Below are positions 23,193 to 34,373 of a stretch of 64,000 nt of DNA, one piece after another. Position 1 is the stretch's first letter; the number at the start of each line of letters is the position of its first letter. This DNA comes from Pyrenophora tritici-repentis. Taxonomy: Eukaryota > Ascomycota > Dothideomycetes > Pleosporales > Pleosporaceae. A model generated the notes under the pieces. The model was not told where the DNA came from. It saw only the letters and a program-made list of their open reading frames with translations, and did not search any database. Both the position numbers and the translations under genes were made by a program. The DNA lies in the NCBI RefSeq assembly GCF_003171515.1, contig NC_089392.1, forward strand, positions 682,001 to 746,000. Reading direction: 5' to 3'.

Positions 23193-23906
23193 TATATTTT
23201 TTATTTAATCCTAATTAACAGAGCCTTGCTATAAGACTATGTTAACTTATTGCGCGTTAATTCTCTTAACCGCTACTTTAACGTACGAGTAGATTAATCC
23301 GCCGCACGAGATTAGTGTTGCTTAAGGGCACACAAGGCCCTTAGACAATAAGTAGGCACAAGCTATTATAAGATAGCTAGCCTAGGACTACAGCATTATA
23401 GGACGCTTAGTTAAACGCTCTACTAGTCTCGCGAGACGACTAGGGTAAACAAATATTAGTTAGCTAGTAGACTCTAAGCTGTGTCGCTAAACATCGTTTA
23501 GCAAAGCCCTACGCGATACCTTAATAGTACTAAAGTGTAGATCCTGCTACCTTTAAAAGACATTATAAGAGGGTAAGCGATAGTAGTTAAAGCTCTATTA
23601 GTCTTTAAAAGATCAAAGAATAGGTAATAACCTTTCGCTATAACTAAATTATATTTATAAGTAAGTATCATTAGAAGTCTTATTAGTCTTCTATAGAAGA
23701 GGTATAGACTATAATACTTAGCTAAAGTAACAGCTAAAAGGAAATTATGAGCGTAAGAATTAGTTCTAAAAGTCGCTACTTATAACATCTACTAAGAGTC
23801 GTTTAAAAAAGCCTTACTATTAAGAGTAAGTAAGAAAAAAGCCCTACTAGTTCCTTACTATTGAGGAGTAGGCTATAGAGAGACTACCTATACGAGTTAA
23901 TTAATA
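23193..23906. other. Unassigned RIP-decayed sequence
   Basis: TpA-rich sequence with no recognisable protein or element end. It may be the lost remainder of P3 or an older repeat. Confidence 0.4.
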
Positions 23907-24365
23907 TGATAGTTGGGATTACACCGATCAGATTCGTTCAAGAGTGGGATCATTGATTGCTCTAAGGATCAGAAAGATCAGACGGCTGGTCCAGTATTTG
24001 TACATAATAGATCAGTCTCTTGGCACGGATCCGGAGTTTCAAAGACCCGATCCGATCACATGATCATCCGACGTCTAATATCAAGTCCATTTCCGCGACA
24101 CACCCCCTAGTCCGACGCTGTCTCAAAAAGTCGGACTGCTATTCGCATGAGTCGGATCACTCATCGTGGTGCACCTCTATCTTTTTGATCCTCTATAAGT
24201 CTGCTACTAACCGGCGCGCCCCTCTATAGGCATAAAAGCTGCTCCTCTAGTCGCTCTCGACCATCACACCTTATTTCTTCGAGCTTTTTTAAAAAATATG
24301 CCTACTATACAATTATGAGTTCTCCTTTCGATTCCTATAAAATGCTCGAAAAACAAGTGCTCACA
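23907..24365 (-). repeat. 459-bp LTR of old Copia family, copy A
   Basis: On the minus strand this begins tgtgagcacttg and ends ccaactatca, i.e. TG...CA. An equally long, closely similar copy occupies 62090-62548 in the opposite orientation, where it follows the end of a decayed Copia pol. A partial third copy is at 42785-42985. It holds a palindrome-rich section (cacggatccggag, gatccgatcac). A plus-strand start codon at 24315 is probably incidental. Confidence 0.7.
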
Positions 24366-26190
24366 GCTAGTATATGCGGCTGCCTAGTTCCTTCTAGTAG
24401 CTTTAACTAGTCTTTTAAAATAGATTAATTACTAACTATATAGCGGTCTAAAAAGTCCTCCTAGATAGGCTAAATTATTCTATACCTTCTACTCCTATAT
24501 ATAGAAACCAGCTAAAAAATAACATCTATATTAGTTTATATCCTATTTATAAGTCCTTTAGTAGTCAAGCAGTTTTCTTATATTTTAAAAACTTTATAAG
24601 GTTCGTAGTAATAATTAATAATCCTTACGCTATAAATAGCTAGAGAGTATTTATTATACTAAAAGCTAGTTAGTGAGCATTACACTAGCAGCGCTAAGAG
24701 CGTTACCCCCGCTAGGCTAGCGCTAATCCCTAATATTAATACCTATAGCTTAGTCCTTTGCTTAGCTACTCTATGTTTTCTACTCTACTATTATAACAAT
24801 CCTTACTATCGCCTTTACTTTGTACTATTACTTCCTTTACATTCCCGCATAGCACACTCTCCACTCTTATCGCCTTCGTTCTCCTTCGCTCTCTCTACTT
24901 GTCTTTGTCGTCGCCGCTCTAGTTATAGTAAGTTTAAGTAGCTACTCAGTAGTAAGTAAGTAAGATACTGACATGTCGAAACGCAAAAAGACTAATCTTT
25001 GAGCGTTACGGCTAGAGAATATATATATTTCTGCGACATAACAAAATATAGCTTAGGACTACTCGTAGTAAGGCTACTTAACGAGCTAATACTAAGTATG
25101 CTTATAACTCTAAGATCGCTGCCTATAGTAGCTTACGTTTAGCTAGCGCTCTATATTCTACTACTAGTAATCGCTCTAGGCCTAAGTCTCGTCGCTGTAC
25201 TACCTCTTTAATTAATAATAATATAAGCCTATTTTCCCGCTCGTCTATTAAGAAGTAATATAACTCCAAAGCTAGTACTTCTTATAAGTTTACTTATAAG
25301 CGCTGCGTTAAGTAGTAGGCTTTAAATAATAGTAATAGGCTTTATTATAATTAAGCTAATAGTAAGAGTAGTTACTATAAGGCCTATAGGAGCTATATAT
25401 ATACTTTAGTATAAGTTTTGCGCTTAGTCTTTAATCTTAATTAGATTAGCTAATACTATTCCTGGCGACGAGTTAATCGCTAGTAACGTTTACGCTGCTA
25501 TAAAGTAAGCCATACGTAAGTAGCGTAAGGACGCTCCCTCTATAAGTAATACTCTAGTTAATTAATAGCTTATATATAGCTAATAAGGTTATCTAGCATA
25601 TTATTAAAAAGTGCTATAATATTATTTTTAAGATAATCTAGAAGCGTAATAACTGTATTAAGTCTAAGCGTCGATCTGCTTACACTTCTAAGAAGGCCCC
25701 TGTGTCTAACAATAATAATATTAATTTATTTCTAAGGAGGAGGATGTTAATTTTAATATTAATAAATACTATACCCACTGTTCTTAGAAAGAAGAGGACT
25801 ATATTAATTTCTCTAGCGAGGCTAGTTATAATACGCCTACTCGTATAGCGAGCATCTTTCGCTAGGATAAGTATAATCCTTTTCTTAATTATAAGCCTTT
25901 TACTAGTCCTTCGTCTACTTAAAAGTCTTAGTATCTTACTATTCCTAATCGCGCTGCTGTTCATCCTAAGTGTATTTAAGACTTTACTAATTATATTAGT
26001 AAGATAACTATTAAGTTTACTAAGAAGCTTAAGCGTAATAAAGCTTAGATTCTTTTTATCTCATTGATCTCTTACTTCTTCTTAAGTACGCCTCGCTAAT
26101 AACGTATTCGAGCTAACTAAGGCCTTTAGCTTTAAGCATTATGTAGTAGTTTTCTTAATTAGACTAGTTTCTTTAAATAATACTGTATTA
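24366..26190. other. RIP-decayed segment between LTR and pol of Copia copy A
   Basis: About 1.8 kb of TpA-rich sequence absent at the equivalent place of copy B, where pol joins the LTR almost directly. No domain was recognised on either strand. It is either an older insertion in copy A or a region deleted from copy B. Confidence 0.4.
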
Positions 26191-26977
26191 ATTAGCGATC
26201 TATTGTTTTGCATCTTAAAGATTAAGTTATAACTTATACTTCTTAAACTATTATTAGGTTAACAACTTGATAAGACTATTAGCTAGCGTTAAGCTAGTCT
26301 CTAGATATTCTACATACAATAATCCCTTTACGTGCTCTTATCTAAGCTACATATTCTAAATATGTATATATTACAGTCTTATTATAATCCGCTTATTTTT
26401 CCTAATAACTAGCTTAGTTATTTATTAATTATTATACCAGATCTTTTCAAAGTCTCTGAGATTAAGGGTTAGTTCTTTAAAGAAGCGCTTAAGTACTATA
26501 GCCTCCTTAGCTATATGTTAAAGAGTAAGGAGCTTAGCTTTAGTAGTTAAAGTAGTTACTATACTCTAGCGCGTGGCTTTGTAGAAGATTACGCCGCTAA
26601 AGAGTATCGCAATATAGCCGTACGATAAGCGACGCGTTTCTAGATTATTCGTAAAAGACGCGTCGCTATAGATAACTAGGTCTAGTCTATCATAGTGCCT
26701 ATACTAGATAGCGTCTTATTTAGTTTTATTTAGATATATAATTACCTATTCTACCACCTTTATATATTAATTACTTAGATAAGTTAGGAAATACAATAGC
26801 CTAGTAATAGTAAAGGCTACATTAGGTCCAAGCATAGTAGCTATGTATAAGACTAATCTAACTCTTTCCTAGTATACCTTAATCTATTACTTAGCTCATT
26901 CTCTATTAGACTTAATTAGTTCTTCTAATAGTAGCAGAGTAAAAGGGAATATTCTATCTTATAAGCTAAACTACTTA
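26191..26977 (-). mobile_element. Decayed Copia pol, C-terminal RNase H part (copy A)
   Basis: Minus-strand sequence matches the plus-strand pol of copy B (57290-57529 and 59388-59742) along its length. Copy B reads GDASFADN...HRLLHSYIAMLFSG, the RNase H of Copia elements, and ends DSLTKSL. Copy A is heavily stopped by TpA changes. It is interrupted at 26978 by P4, and further fragments of the same copy follow at 28793-28897, 30747-30770 and 32624-32985. Confidence 0.7.
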
Positions 26978-28790
26978 ACGTGTTTTATCAGTGAGCGCCC
27001 TACCTCAGTGAGCGCCCCACGAAAACCAGCGAGGCGTACGCGCAGCGACGTAGCTCAGCACTATAACACAAATTTTATACTCTCGTAATAGTTTAGTATT
27101 ATTTAGAAGGGTCGCTATTATTTATATTCTTAATCTCTACCTTATAGGTGTAAGAGTTGTGCCTAATCTTACCGCAGCGGCCGCAGCGTCGCCCTACGCG
27201 CACCCTCTTCGCTAGCTCCTTACCCTCCTTACGTCTGCTACCCTCCCTTTTAGCAATTAAGTCTGATACCTCGCTAACTATTAAAGTCTCCTCTACCTAT
27301 ATGTAGCGTCTCTTATAACTTTTATACTTTGCTGCTACTTTAGTAGTAGTATTAAGGCGCACTATCTCTACGCGTATTAATACTATCTTATAAGCTATCT
27401 ACTACGCGCCTTTTATTAGCTACTATACCTTCTTATTAAGTAAACTTGTTAGAGACCCTTAATAAATTTTCATCCTATTTTAAACTAGCGTTAATCGCGC
27501 CTCTATTTCTTTAGCGTTACGTAGTATTTTCGTCTCCTAAGCAGCGTTAACTTATTATAGTAGAGTTTACGTACGCAGCAATGTATCTGGCTTTAATAAC
27601 ATAGCCTATAGATTATATAGAGATAATCTAGCGCCTTAAAGCCTTACCTAAGTATTTTCTCTTATAAACGCCTTCTTAAAAGCTACTTTAAAGGCTAGTA
27701 AGAAGGTCTGTTTACTAATATAGTTAATATAATTACGTACTAAGGCTAAGATCTAATCACCGTACGCGCGCTTTAATAGCGAGAAATAGGCAACGTTAAG
27801 TAGCTATAGGAGGTGCGATAAGTATAGAGTTATATAGAGAGTAATAATCTTCTTATCCTTATAGCGATTTTAGAAATCTATTAAGTAATAGCTCTTATAG
27901 CTATTAATAGTTAGCAGCCTTTACGCTCCTATAGGCCTCGCATATATATTAAAGTAATAAAGCTGGGTAAGCGCTAGATTATTATTCGTCTAGCCTGTTA
28001 GGCTTACTTAAATAACCTAGTTACGTAGGAAGTCCTTAGTAAACTAGTTAGAGATTAGAACCTTACTAGTAAAGATAAAGAAGAGTAGTATAACACACCC
28101 TATTACGCTAACGCCCTATATTAATATAGTCTACACGCGATTACTAGGCTAAAGCTTCTTCGCTTTCCTAGTTTTCTCCATACCTATAAAGAAGTTAGAC
28201 TTTTTAAAGTTATATATATCGTTTTATATAATACTGTACTTCGCCTTTATATTTTAAACTAGCGTAAACTAGGGCTTAATAATCGCTAGGTCTTTGTAGA
28301 GAGCTTACTAGTAATTTTATAGATAAGTGTAGCGCGTGCGCAGCTTAGGTGTGTACTTAATAAACTTATTAACCTAGTATTTACTAATAGGCTTACCGCC
28401 GCAGTCGCGTAGAAGTCTATTAGCTGTATCTTATACGTATAGCTTTAAGGGCGGTACTCTACGTAGGTTCTCGTTAAGTATACGCTATAGAATTACCTCC
28501 TCTTCTAGCTTTATTAGGCGCTTTAATCTAGGCTCGCAGGCGCGTCTAGAGGGCTTCCTATTACGTCGTTGTTGTATCGTCCTATAAGGAACGCTGTAGA
28601 CTACCTTAGTACGTCGTAGGCTCGTAATCTAGTTATATTCAATGTTAGAGAGGGTAAGTTGCACGTTAGCTTTAGTATAGGGCTTATAAGGTTATAGTTA
28701 TTAAGATATTACGTGTTGAGTGTCGCGTATGCGCTTCGCTAGTGTTCGTGGGGCGCTCACTAAAGTGGGGCGCTCACTAATAAAACAGGC
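26978..28790 (-). mobile_element. Pogo-type DNA transposon P4
   Basis: Left terminus acgtgttttatcagtgagcg and right terminus cgctcactaataaaacaggc are inverted repeats, with TA duplications at 26976-26977 and 28791-28792. Each end holds the tandem unit cagtgagcgcc twice, 17 bp apart. Minus-strand transposase remnants include the knuckle region near 27145-27190 (RCGRCGKIRHNS). TpA-type stops are frequent. The same family recurs at 63102-64000. Confidence 0.85.
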
Positions 28791-28792
28791 TA

Positions 28793-28897
28793 TTCATCTT
28801 ATATATATTATAGAGTAGGGTAATCGTCTAAGTGACTTAGTCTTGAATAACTTTACCCCTAAGGAACTACTTAATTAGTCCTTATACCTTAATCCTA
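28793..28897 (-). mobile_element. Copia copy A fragment between P4 and P6
   Basis: Reverse complement matches copy B near 57000-57110 (aagtagttctttagagttaa). Across P6 the copy B equivalent jumps from about 57000 to about 56275, so roughly 0.7 kb holding the RT catalytic motif is missing from copy A. Confidence 0.55.
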
Positions 28898-30744
28898 ACG
28901 TGGTTCACAAGCGAGTCGCCACCTCAACCGAGTCGCCACTCTAACACAATCGCCGCGCCTGCGCAGCAACTTTACGCAACACCACAGTAAATTGCTATAC
29001 TATACGCAATACTATAAGATTATTTAGAAGCGTCGCTATTATCTGCATCCTTAATTTCTACCTTGCAGGTGCGGAAGTTGTGTCTAATCTCGCCACAACG
29101 GCCGCAGCGTCGCCCTACGCGCACCCTCTTCGCAGGCTCCTTACCCCCCTTATAACTACTACCCTCCCTTTTAGCAATTGGGTTAGATACCTTACTAACT
29201 ATTAATACCTCCTTTATCTATACGTAGCGTATTTTATAGGTCTTGCGCTTTATAAGCGTATTAACAGCGTCTTAAAGGCGGCCTATTTCCTTCTACACTA
29301 ACACTATATTATAAGCTATCTACTAAGCGCCTTTACTTAGCTACTTAACCTGCTTATCTAATAAGCTTGCTAGTAACCCCTAGTAGTTTTGCATACGATT
29401 TTAAATTAGCGTAGATTACGCCTCTACCTCGCAGGCGTTGCGCGGTGTTTGCGCCTCTTAGGCGATAATGCCTAGTATAGGTGGTGTTAGCGTACGTAGC
29501 TATATATCTAGCTTTAATAACACAGCCTCTAGGTTATATAAGACTAGCTTAGCGCCTTAAAACCTAGAGTAAATATTCTTTAGTGTAAACGTCTTCTTAT
29601 AAGCTACTTTAAAGGCTAGTAAGAACGTTTCCTTATTAATATAGTAGATGCGGCTGCGTGCTAAAAGCGAGATCTTATCGCCGTACGTACGCTTTAATAG
29701 CGAGTAGGGGATAACGTTAAAAGGCTGTAGGAGGTGCGATAAGTAAGGTAGTATATAGAGAGTAATAATCTTGTTTCTCTTATAGTAGTCCTAGAATTCT
29801 TTTAAGTAGTAGCTCTTATAGCCGTTAATAATAAGTAGCCTATACGCCTTAGCAGAAGACGCCTTTATATAGGCGTTAAAGTGCTTAAGCTAGGCTAGCG
29901 CGAGGTTATTATTAATCTAGCTAGTAGAAGAGATAGTAATAATCTAATTGCGATGCAGATTTGCGAACTAGGAGGTAATAAGGACCTTACCTACAAAGAT
30001 AAGGAAGGGCGGGATAACGCGCCCTATTGCAGAGACGCCTTAGACTAGAGTTACCTACTTGCGATCGCTAGGCTGTAGTTTCTTCTATTTCCTAGGTTTC
30101 TCTAAGCCTATAACTATAAGCTAAGAAGATATCTTGCCTATTTTAAAGCCTAACTTACTAAAGTTCTACGTGTCCTTATCTATAATACTATATTTTACCT
30201 TTATTAATTAAACTAGGGTAAACTAGGGCCTAATAACTGCTAGATCCTCGTAGAGAGCTCGCTAGCGATTGTATAGACGGCTCTAGCGCGTGCGTAGCTT
30301 AGGTGTACGTCGTATAAAGTTATTAACCTAGTTCTTACCTATAGGCTCGCCGCCGCGATCGCGTAGTAGTCTATTAGCTATATCTCGTACGTGTGCCTTC
30401 GAGGGTAGTATTCTATAGAAAGACTCGTCGCGTATACGCTGTATAATTACCTCCTCTTTTAGCTTTGTAAGGCGCTTTGTATTTAGCTCATAATCGCGTT
30501 AAGGGCGTCGTCTAGCGCGTTAGTTAACAAGCGTTCTTTAGGGGACGTTATAGGCAGCTGCGGCGCGTTTATTGCTTTAAAATTAATATAAATTAATATC
30601 TAAGATAGCAAGCTATAAATTACCCTTAGTATAGGACTTTTGCAATTAATGTAGTTGCGGCATTACATAAAGTTGCTGCTTAGACGCAGCGATTGTGTTA
30701 GGGTGGCGACTTGGTTAGGGTGGCGACTCGCTTGTGAACCACGT
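28898..30744 (-). mobile_element. Pogo-type DNA transposon P6, RIP-decayed
   Basis: Termini acgtggttcacaagcgagtc and its complement (gactcgcttgtgaaccacgt) flanked by TA (28896-28897, 30745-30746); 1847 bp. The same family is present in plus orientation at 52927-54773. Tandem units cgagtcgccac lie 17 bp apart at both ends. The minus-strand transposase keeps a recognisable CCHC knuckle (RRCGRCGEIRHNFRTCK, near 29060-29110) but has many stops. Confidence 0.87.
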
Positions 30745-30770
30745 TAGATTAAGTGTCGCTAATATAATTA

Positions 30771-32621
30771 ACGTGGATGGCAAGCGAGTGGGCCAGGCAA
30801 GCGAGTGAGCCACCCCACCAACTTTTGTAACTTCAAAGCGACTTATCTCAACAACGCGATAATATTATTGCTAGATATTGATACAGTAGATTACTCTATA
30901 TTAAGAGTATTAGTGTTGCATGTGCGCGAGTTGTGCCCAGTCTCCTTGCACCTGGTGCAGCGCCTTTGAGCGCGCTGGCTAAGGCCTGATCGCGCTCCTC
31001 CTTGACGCTCTTCATGAGCAATCTGCTGGTCAGCCTCATTTTGAGCTAGTATATCCTCTCCAGCTCCCTTTGTGAGTACTCCATGCTTCTGTATACGCCT
31101 TTTAGAGCGCTGCCTACGCGCTGAGGCTGCGCTGTTAGCCTTCTCAAGACTAGAGATCCGATCGCGCATCAGCTCAGCAGACAGCATCATCACCTCAGCG
31201 CCCTTCTTCAGCTGGTCAATCGCCTCAATGATCGAAGCTGGTGATGAGCTCTTATGCTGGCGCACGCGCTCACGTATAAGGCTTGACTGAGCCTCAAGCT
31301 CACGCGCGTTGCTCGGCGTTTGAGCTACCCAGGGAGCATCTGGTAGAGCTGCTGGAGGAGTAGGTGTACGCAGCTGTACATCTAGCTTTGATAGAACAGC
31401 CTCTGGTTGTAGAGGAACAAGGCCTGCGCCGCGGAAGGCTGAGTAGATATTAGCTGGCGTGAACGCTCGATCAAACGCAGCCTTAAACGCAGGCAGAAAC
31501 TCTAGCTTGGTGATGTGGTTGATGTGGTTGCGCATGAGGCTCTCCACCTCACGGCTATACGCGCGCTTTAATGGCGAGAAGCAGCCAACATCAAGTGGCT
31601 GGAGTAGGTGAGATGAGTGAGGAGGCATACAGAGCGTATGGATATTGTTCTCCTTACAGAGCTCCTGGAACTCTAGAGATTGGTGGCTCCTATGGCCATC
31701 AATAATAAGCAGGCGACGCGCGCCTATAGTACGAGCCTGCGTGTGAGCGTTGAAGTGCTTTAGCCACTCAACTCCAAGCTCATTATTCGTCCAGCCATTA
31801 TCGCTGACTGCGATCGCCCAGTCGCGTGGGATATCCTCCTCATACCACGCTGATAGGTGGTACTGACCAGCGAAGATGAGGAACGGTGGCACTGACCAGC
31901 CACCAGCGCTGATGGCAGCAATCAGCGTTACCCACTCGCGATTGCCTGGCTGAATACTCTTCCGCCGGCCTCTTCTCTCTGATCCTGTTATAACCAGCTG
32001 CGTTGTAATCTTGCCCATCATAAAGCCAGCTTCATCAAAGTTGTAGACATCCTCATCGCAGATACCCTGCTCAGCCTTTATCTCTTCTACAAGCTTAAAC
32101 CACCTCTTTATTAATGTCGCATCCTCACACATAGCTCTCTGCCTATCGTACGCTCGGTTGAAACACGTCCGAAGACTGTCTGTACGCTTAACAAAGTTGG
32201 CTGGCCACTTCTGCCCAACCTGGCCAGCGCCGCGCGCAGCCAGCAGCTTATCAGCCATATCGCGTGCAGCTGCGTAGGTAGGCGCAAACCCGCGCTGATC
32301 TAGGTGAAGTATATAGCTAATAATCACCTCCTCTTCTCTCTGGGTAAGCTTCCTTGAGTTAGGCTAGCAATCGCGTCGTGCAGGTATACCAGCGCGTCGG
32401 CGCGTGAGTGTCATTCGGGCGACTTCAAATGTCCGCGCAGCGTCTCTATTAGACTGGAGCTGGTTTCGGGTAGTAGCTGAGATAGCTAGCTGTATATCAG
32501 CTTCATAAGAAGGGTTTTGGGATTGTTTTGGTGGAGCCATAATTGATTGAAGTTAGGTAGATGCAAAAAGTTGGTGGGGTGGCCCACTCGCTTGCCTGGC
32601 CCACTCGCTTGCCATCCACGT
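30771..32621 (-). mobile_element. Pogo-type DNA transposon P7, nearly intact
   Basis: Termini acgtggatggcaagcgagtg and complement, TA duplications at 30769-30770 and 32622-32623, total 1851 bp. Two tandem 17-bp units (ggcaagcgagtgggcca type) lie at each end. Little RIP decay compared with neighbours, so this is a young copy. It sits inside Copia copy A. The copy at 59745-62055 is the same family with an LTR inserted. Confidence 0.92.
30891..32540 (-). pseudogene. Fot1/pogo transposase of P7, one premature stop
   Basis: Frame runs from ATG at 32540 to the stop at 30891, 549 codons, interrupted only at codon 59 by TAG (32366-32364), where relatives have CAG: the change expected of RIP. Codons 72-549 form one open frame. 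Order of parts: N-terminal Psq/CENP-B-like helix-turn-helix (TFEVARMTLTRRRAG), second HTH domain (LTQREEEVIISYILHLDQRG to VKRTDSLR), DDE catalytic core with VYNFDEAGF, LLIIDGHRSHQS and LLQPLDVGCFSPLKRAY, and a C-terminal CCHC knuckle (C-TR-C-KETG-H-NSRT-C). The second and third catalytic aspartates are separated by 35 residues (DD35D), the Fot1-type spacing. Basic linker (RRQRSKRRIQK) precedes the knuckle. Confidence 0.92.
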
Positions 32622-32623
32622 TA

Positions 32624-32985
32624 CGGCATTTATCGTCTTATAGATTACTTAATCCTCTTAGGTCTTATTTATTCCTAGTATATACGCGTGCTTAAAATCG
32701 CTCTATAGACTATCTATATCCTAGAGATCTATAATTAATGCGTGTACACCTCTAGGTGTAGATCAACACCCTAGTTAATCGTCTATACCTTGCATCTGCC
32801 CCGTCTAGGCGTAGTTGGCATATAATAATAGACTATATTAGGCTCTAGCTAATTACCCTAGATTCTCCTACTAGTTCTTTATATAGGCGCACTTAGTCTA
32901 ACATCTAGAGGCCCTATTAGCGCAGTTTCCCTTAAGGAAGATTCTGCTAATGCGCGCGGACGTCTACAACGTCTTACGCTCGCTT
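32624..32985 (-). mobile_element. Copia copy A fragment, region between integrase and RT
   Basis: Reverse complement matches copy B around 55900-56260 (for example cacctagaggta and acgtctacgcgcatt). Further decayed sequence to about 33070 could not be matched. Confidence 0.55.
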
Positions 32986-33069
32986 TAGACCTACTTAGAA
33001 TTAAGACTAGATATAGCAAGAAATATATCTCTTGTAGTATAGGCTTTCTGCACGTTGCGTTATTAAGAC

Positions 33070-33152
33070 ATAACGTGCTGAAGCTCCGCAGTCGCTTCGC
33101 TGGTGGTTGCTGATCCGCCCACTTGGGTGGTCCGCTCGCCTGTGAACCACGT
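33070..33152 (-). repeat. Orphan pogo-type right terminus
   Basis: Sequence ending gtccgctcgcctgtgaaccacgt followed by TA resembles a right end of the pogo-type elements. It has two units (aggcgagcggacca and aagtgggcggatca on the minus strand) spaced 17 bp. No matching left terminus was found, so it is a remnant of a further family. Confidence 0.5.
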
Positions 33153-33154
33153 TA

Positions 33155-33491
33155 CTAGTTATATAGGACTTTATAGATACAAATATCCTTCTTATAATTT
33201 TTAGTAGCGCTCTTGTAGGCTGTCTTCTTGTAATTATACTTGTTAAGAGAAGCCTAGTATTTAGGCGTCAGCTCTAAGGTAGGCGAGGTAAGCTTAACTA
33301 GCTTGGGTGGAATAGCCAGATAGCTAGCTCGAGGGATTTAATCGCTAGCATAAGAGTGTTAACATCTAGGTTAATATATTCCTAGACTCCACGATCGCGC
33401 GAGTGCTTCTTAAGCAGCGGGAACTGTAGGTGCTAGCTCTTGTAGATATATAGGATAATATTAGGTGCTAGAATTTTAGGGTTATAATCTA
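33155..33491. other. Unassigned RIP-decayed sequence
   Basis: TpA-rich stretch between the orphan terminus and P9. On the minus strand a few fragments look protein-like but no family was recognised. Confidence 0.35.
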
Positions 33492-34373
33492 TAACATACA
33501 TCACAGGCGAGTGGCCCATCTATGCCAAGACCCCATCAAAACCACGACTGTACACGATAGTATAGCACCGCCTAGGACTGCTATAGAGAATTGTAATAGG
33601 CTATTCTACTTAGAATTTACTACTACTTCTTACTTACATATACGTAAGTTATGTACTGCCTCGCCGCAGCGTCTACAGCGTTGTTAGCTAGGCTTACCTA
33701 CCCTAACGCGCACCCTCTTCTTCGCCTTCTTCCTATCACTACGCGCCCTAAACTCCTTAAGGGTCGTTAGTTGTATGCCATTATCAATCGTTAAGTTCCC
33801 TTACTACTATATACGCTTCCTTTTATATAGTTCACGCTTACTTAAGACTTTTTTAACCTCTTAGAGCTTAGCGTTACACTTATTTATTAATACTAGAGAA
33901 TGCGCTATTATTTCTGCACCTTTTAATAGGCTTTTAATCGCTTTAACTATATACTTAGGTAAGCTATCTATATATCTTTAAATCCTCTCTTAAATTAGCT
34001 TCAATTGTAAACTAAATTCTAAGGCATTACTTAGAGTTTAGGACTACTAGGGAATATCCTTAATAGTAGGTAGTAGGAGAGTGCGTAGCCGTACGTTTAG
34101 CGTTAATATCACTACCTCTAGATTAAATAGGACTAAGCTAGCGCCTTAAAAGCCTCCTTATATATTAGCCTTTATAATCGCAGCGTTAAAAGCGCCTTTA
34201 AAGTATATTAGGAACTCTAGTCTAGTAATATGGGTAATCCTATTACGCATTAAATCTTTAGCTTAGTAGCTATACGCTGTCTTGAAAGGCGATAAACACC
34301 CTATATTAAGAGACTATAGTAGGTGTAACGAGTAAGGTAGTATAAAGAGGGTAATAATCTTATAATCCTTATA

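Noticed and set aside
24315..24412. Plus-strand frame starting MSSPFDSYKMLEKQ as a gag start
   Set aside because: The same bases in copy B lie at the 3' side of a plus-strand pol, and the TG...CA ends fit an LTR on the other strand; the frame is short and soon stopped.
25680..25964. 94-codon minus-strand frame
   Set aside because: Ile/Leu/Arg-rich translation typical of TpA-rich decayed DNA, with no family similarity.
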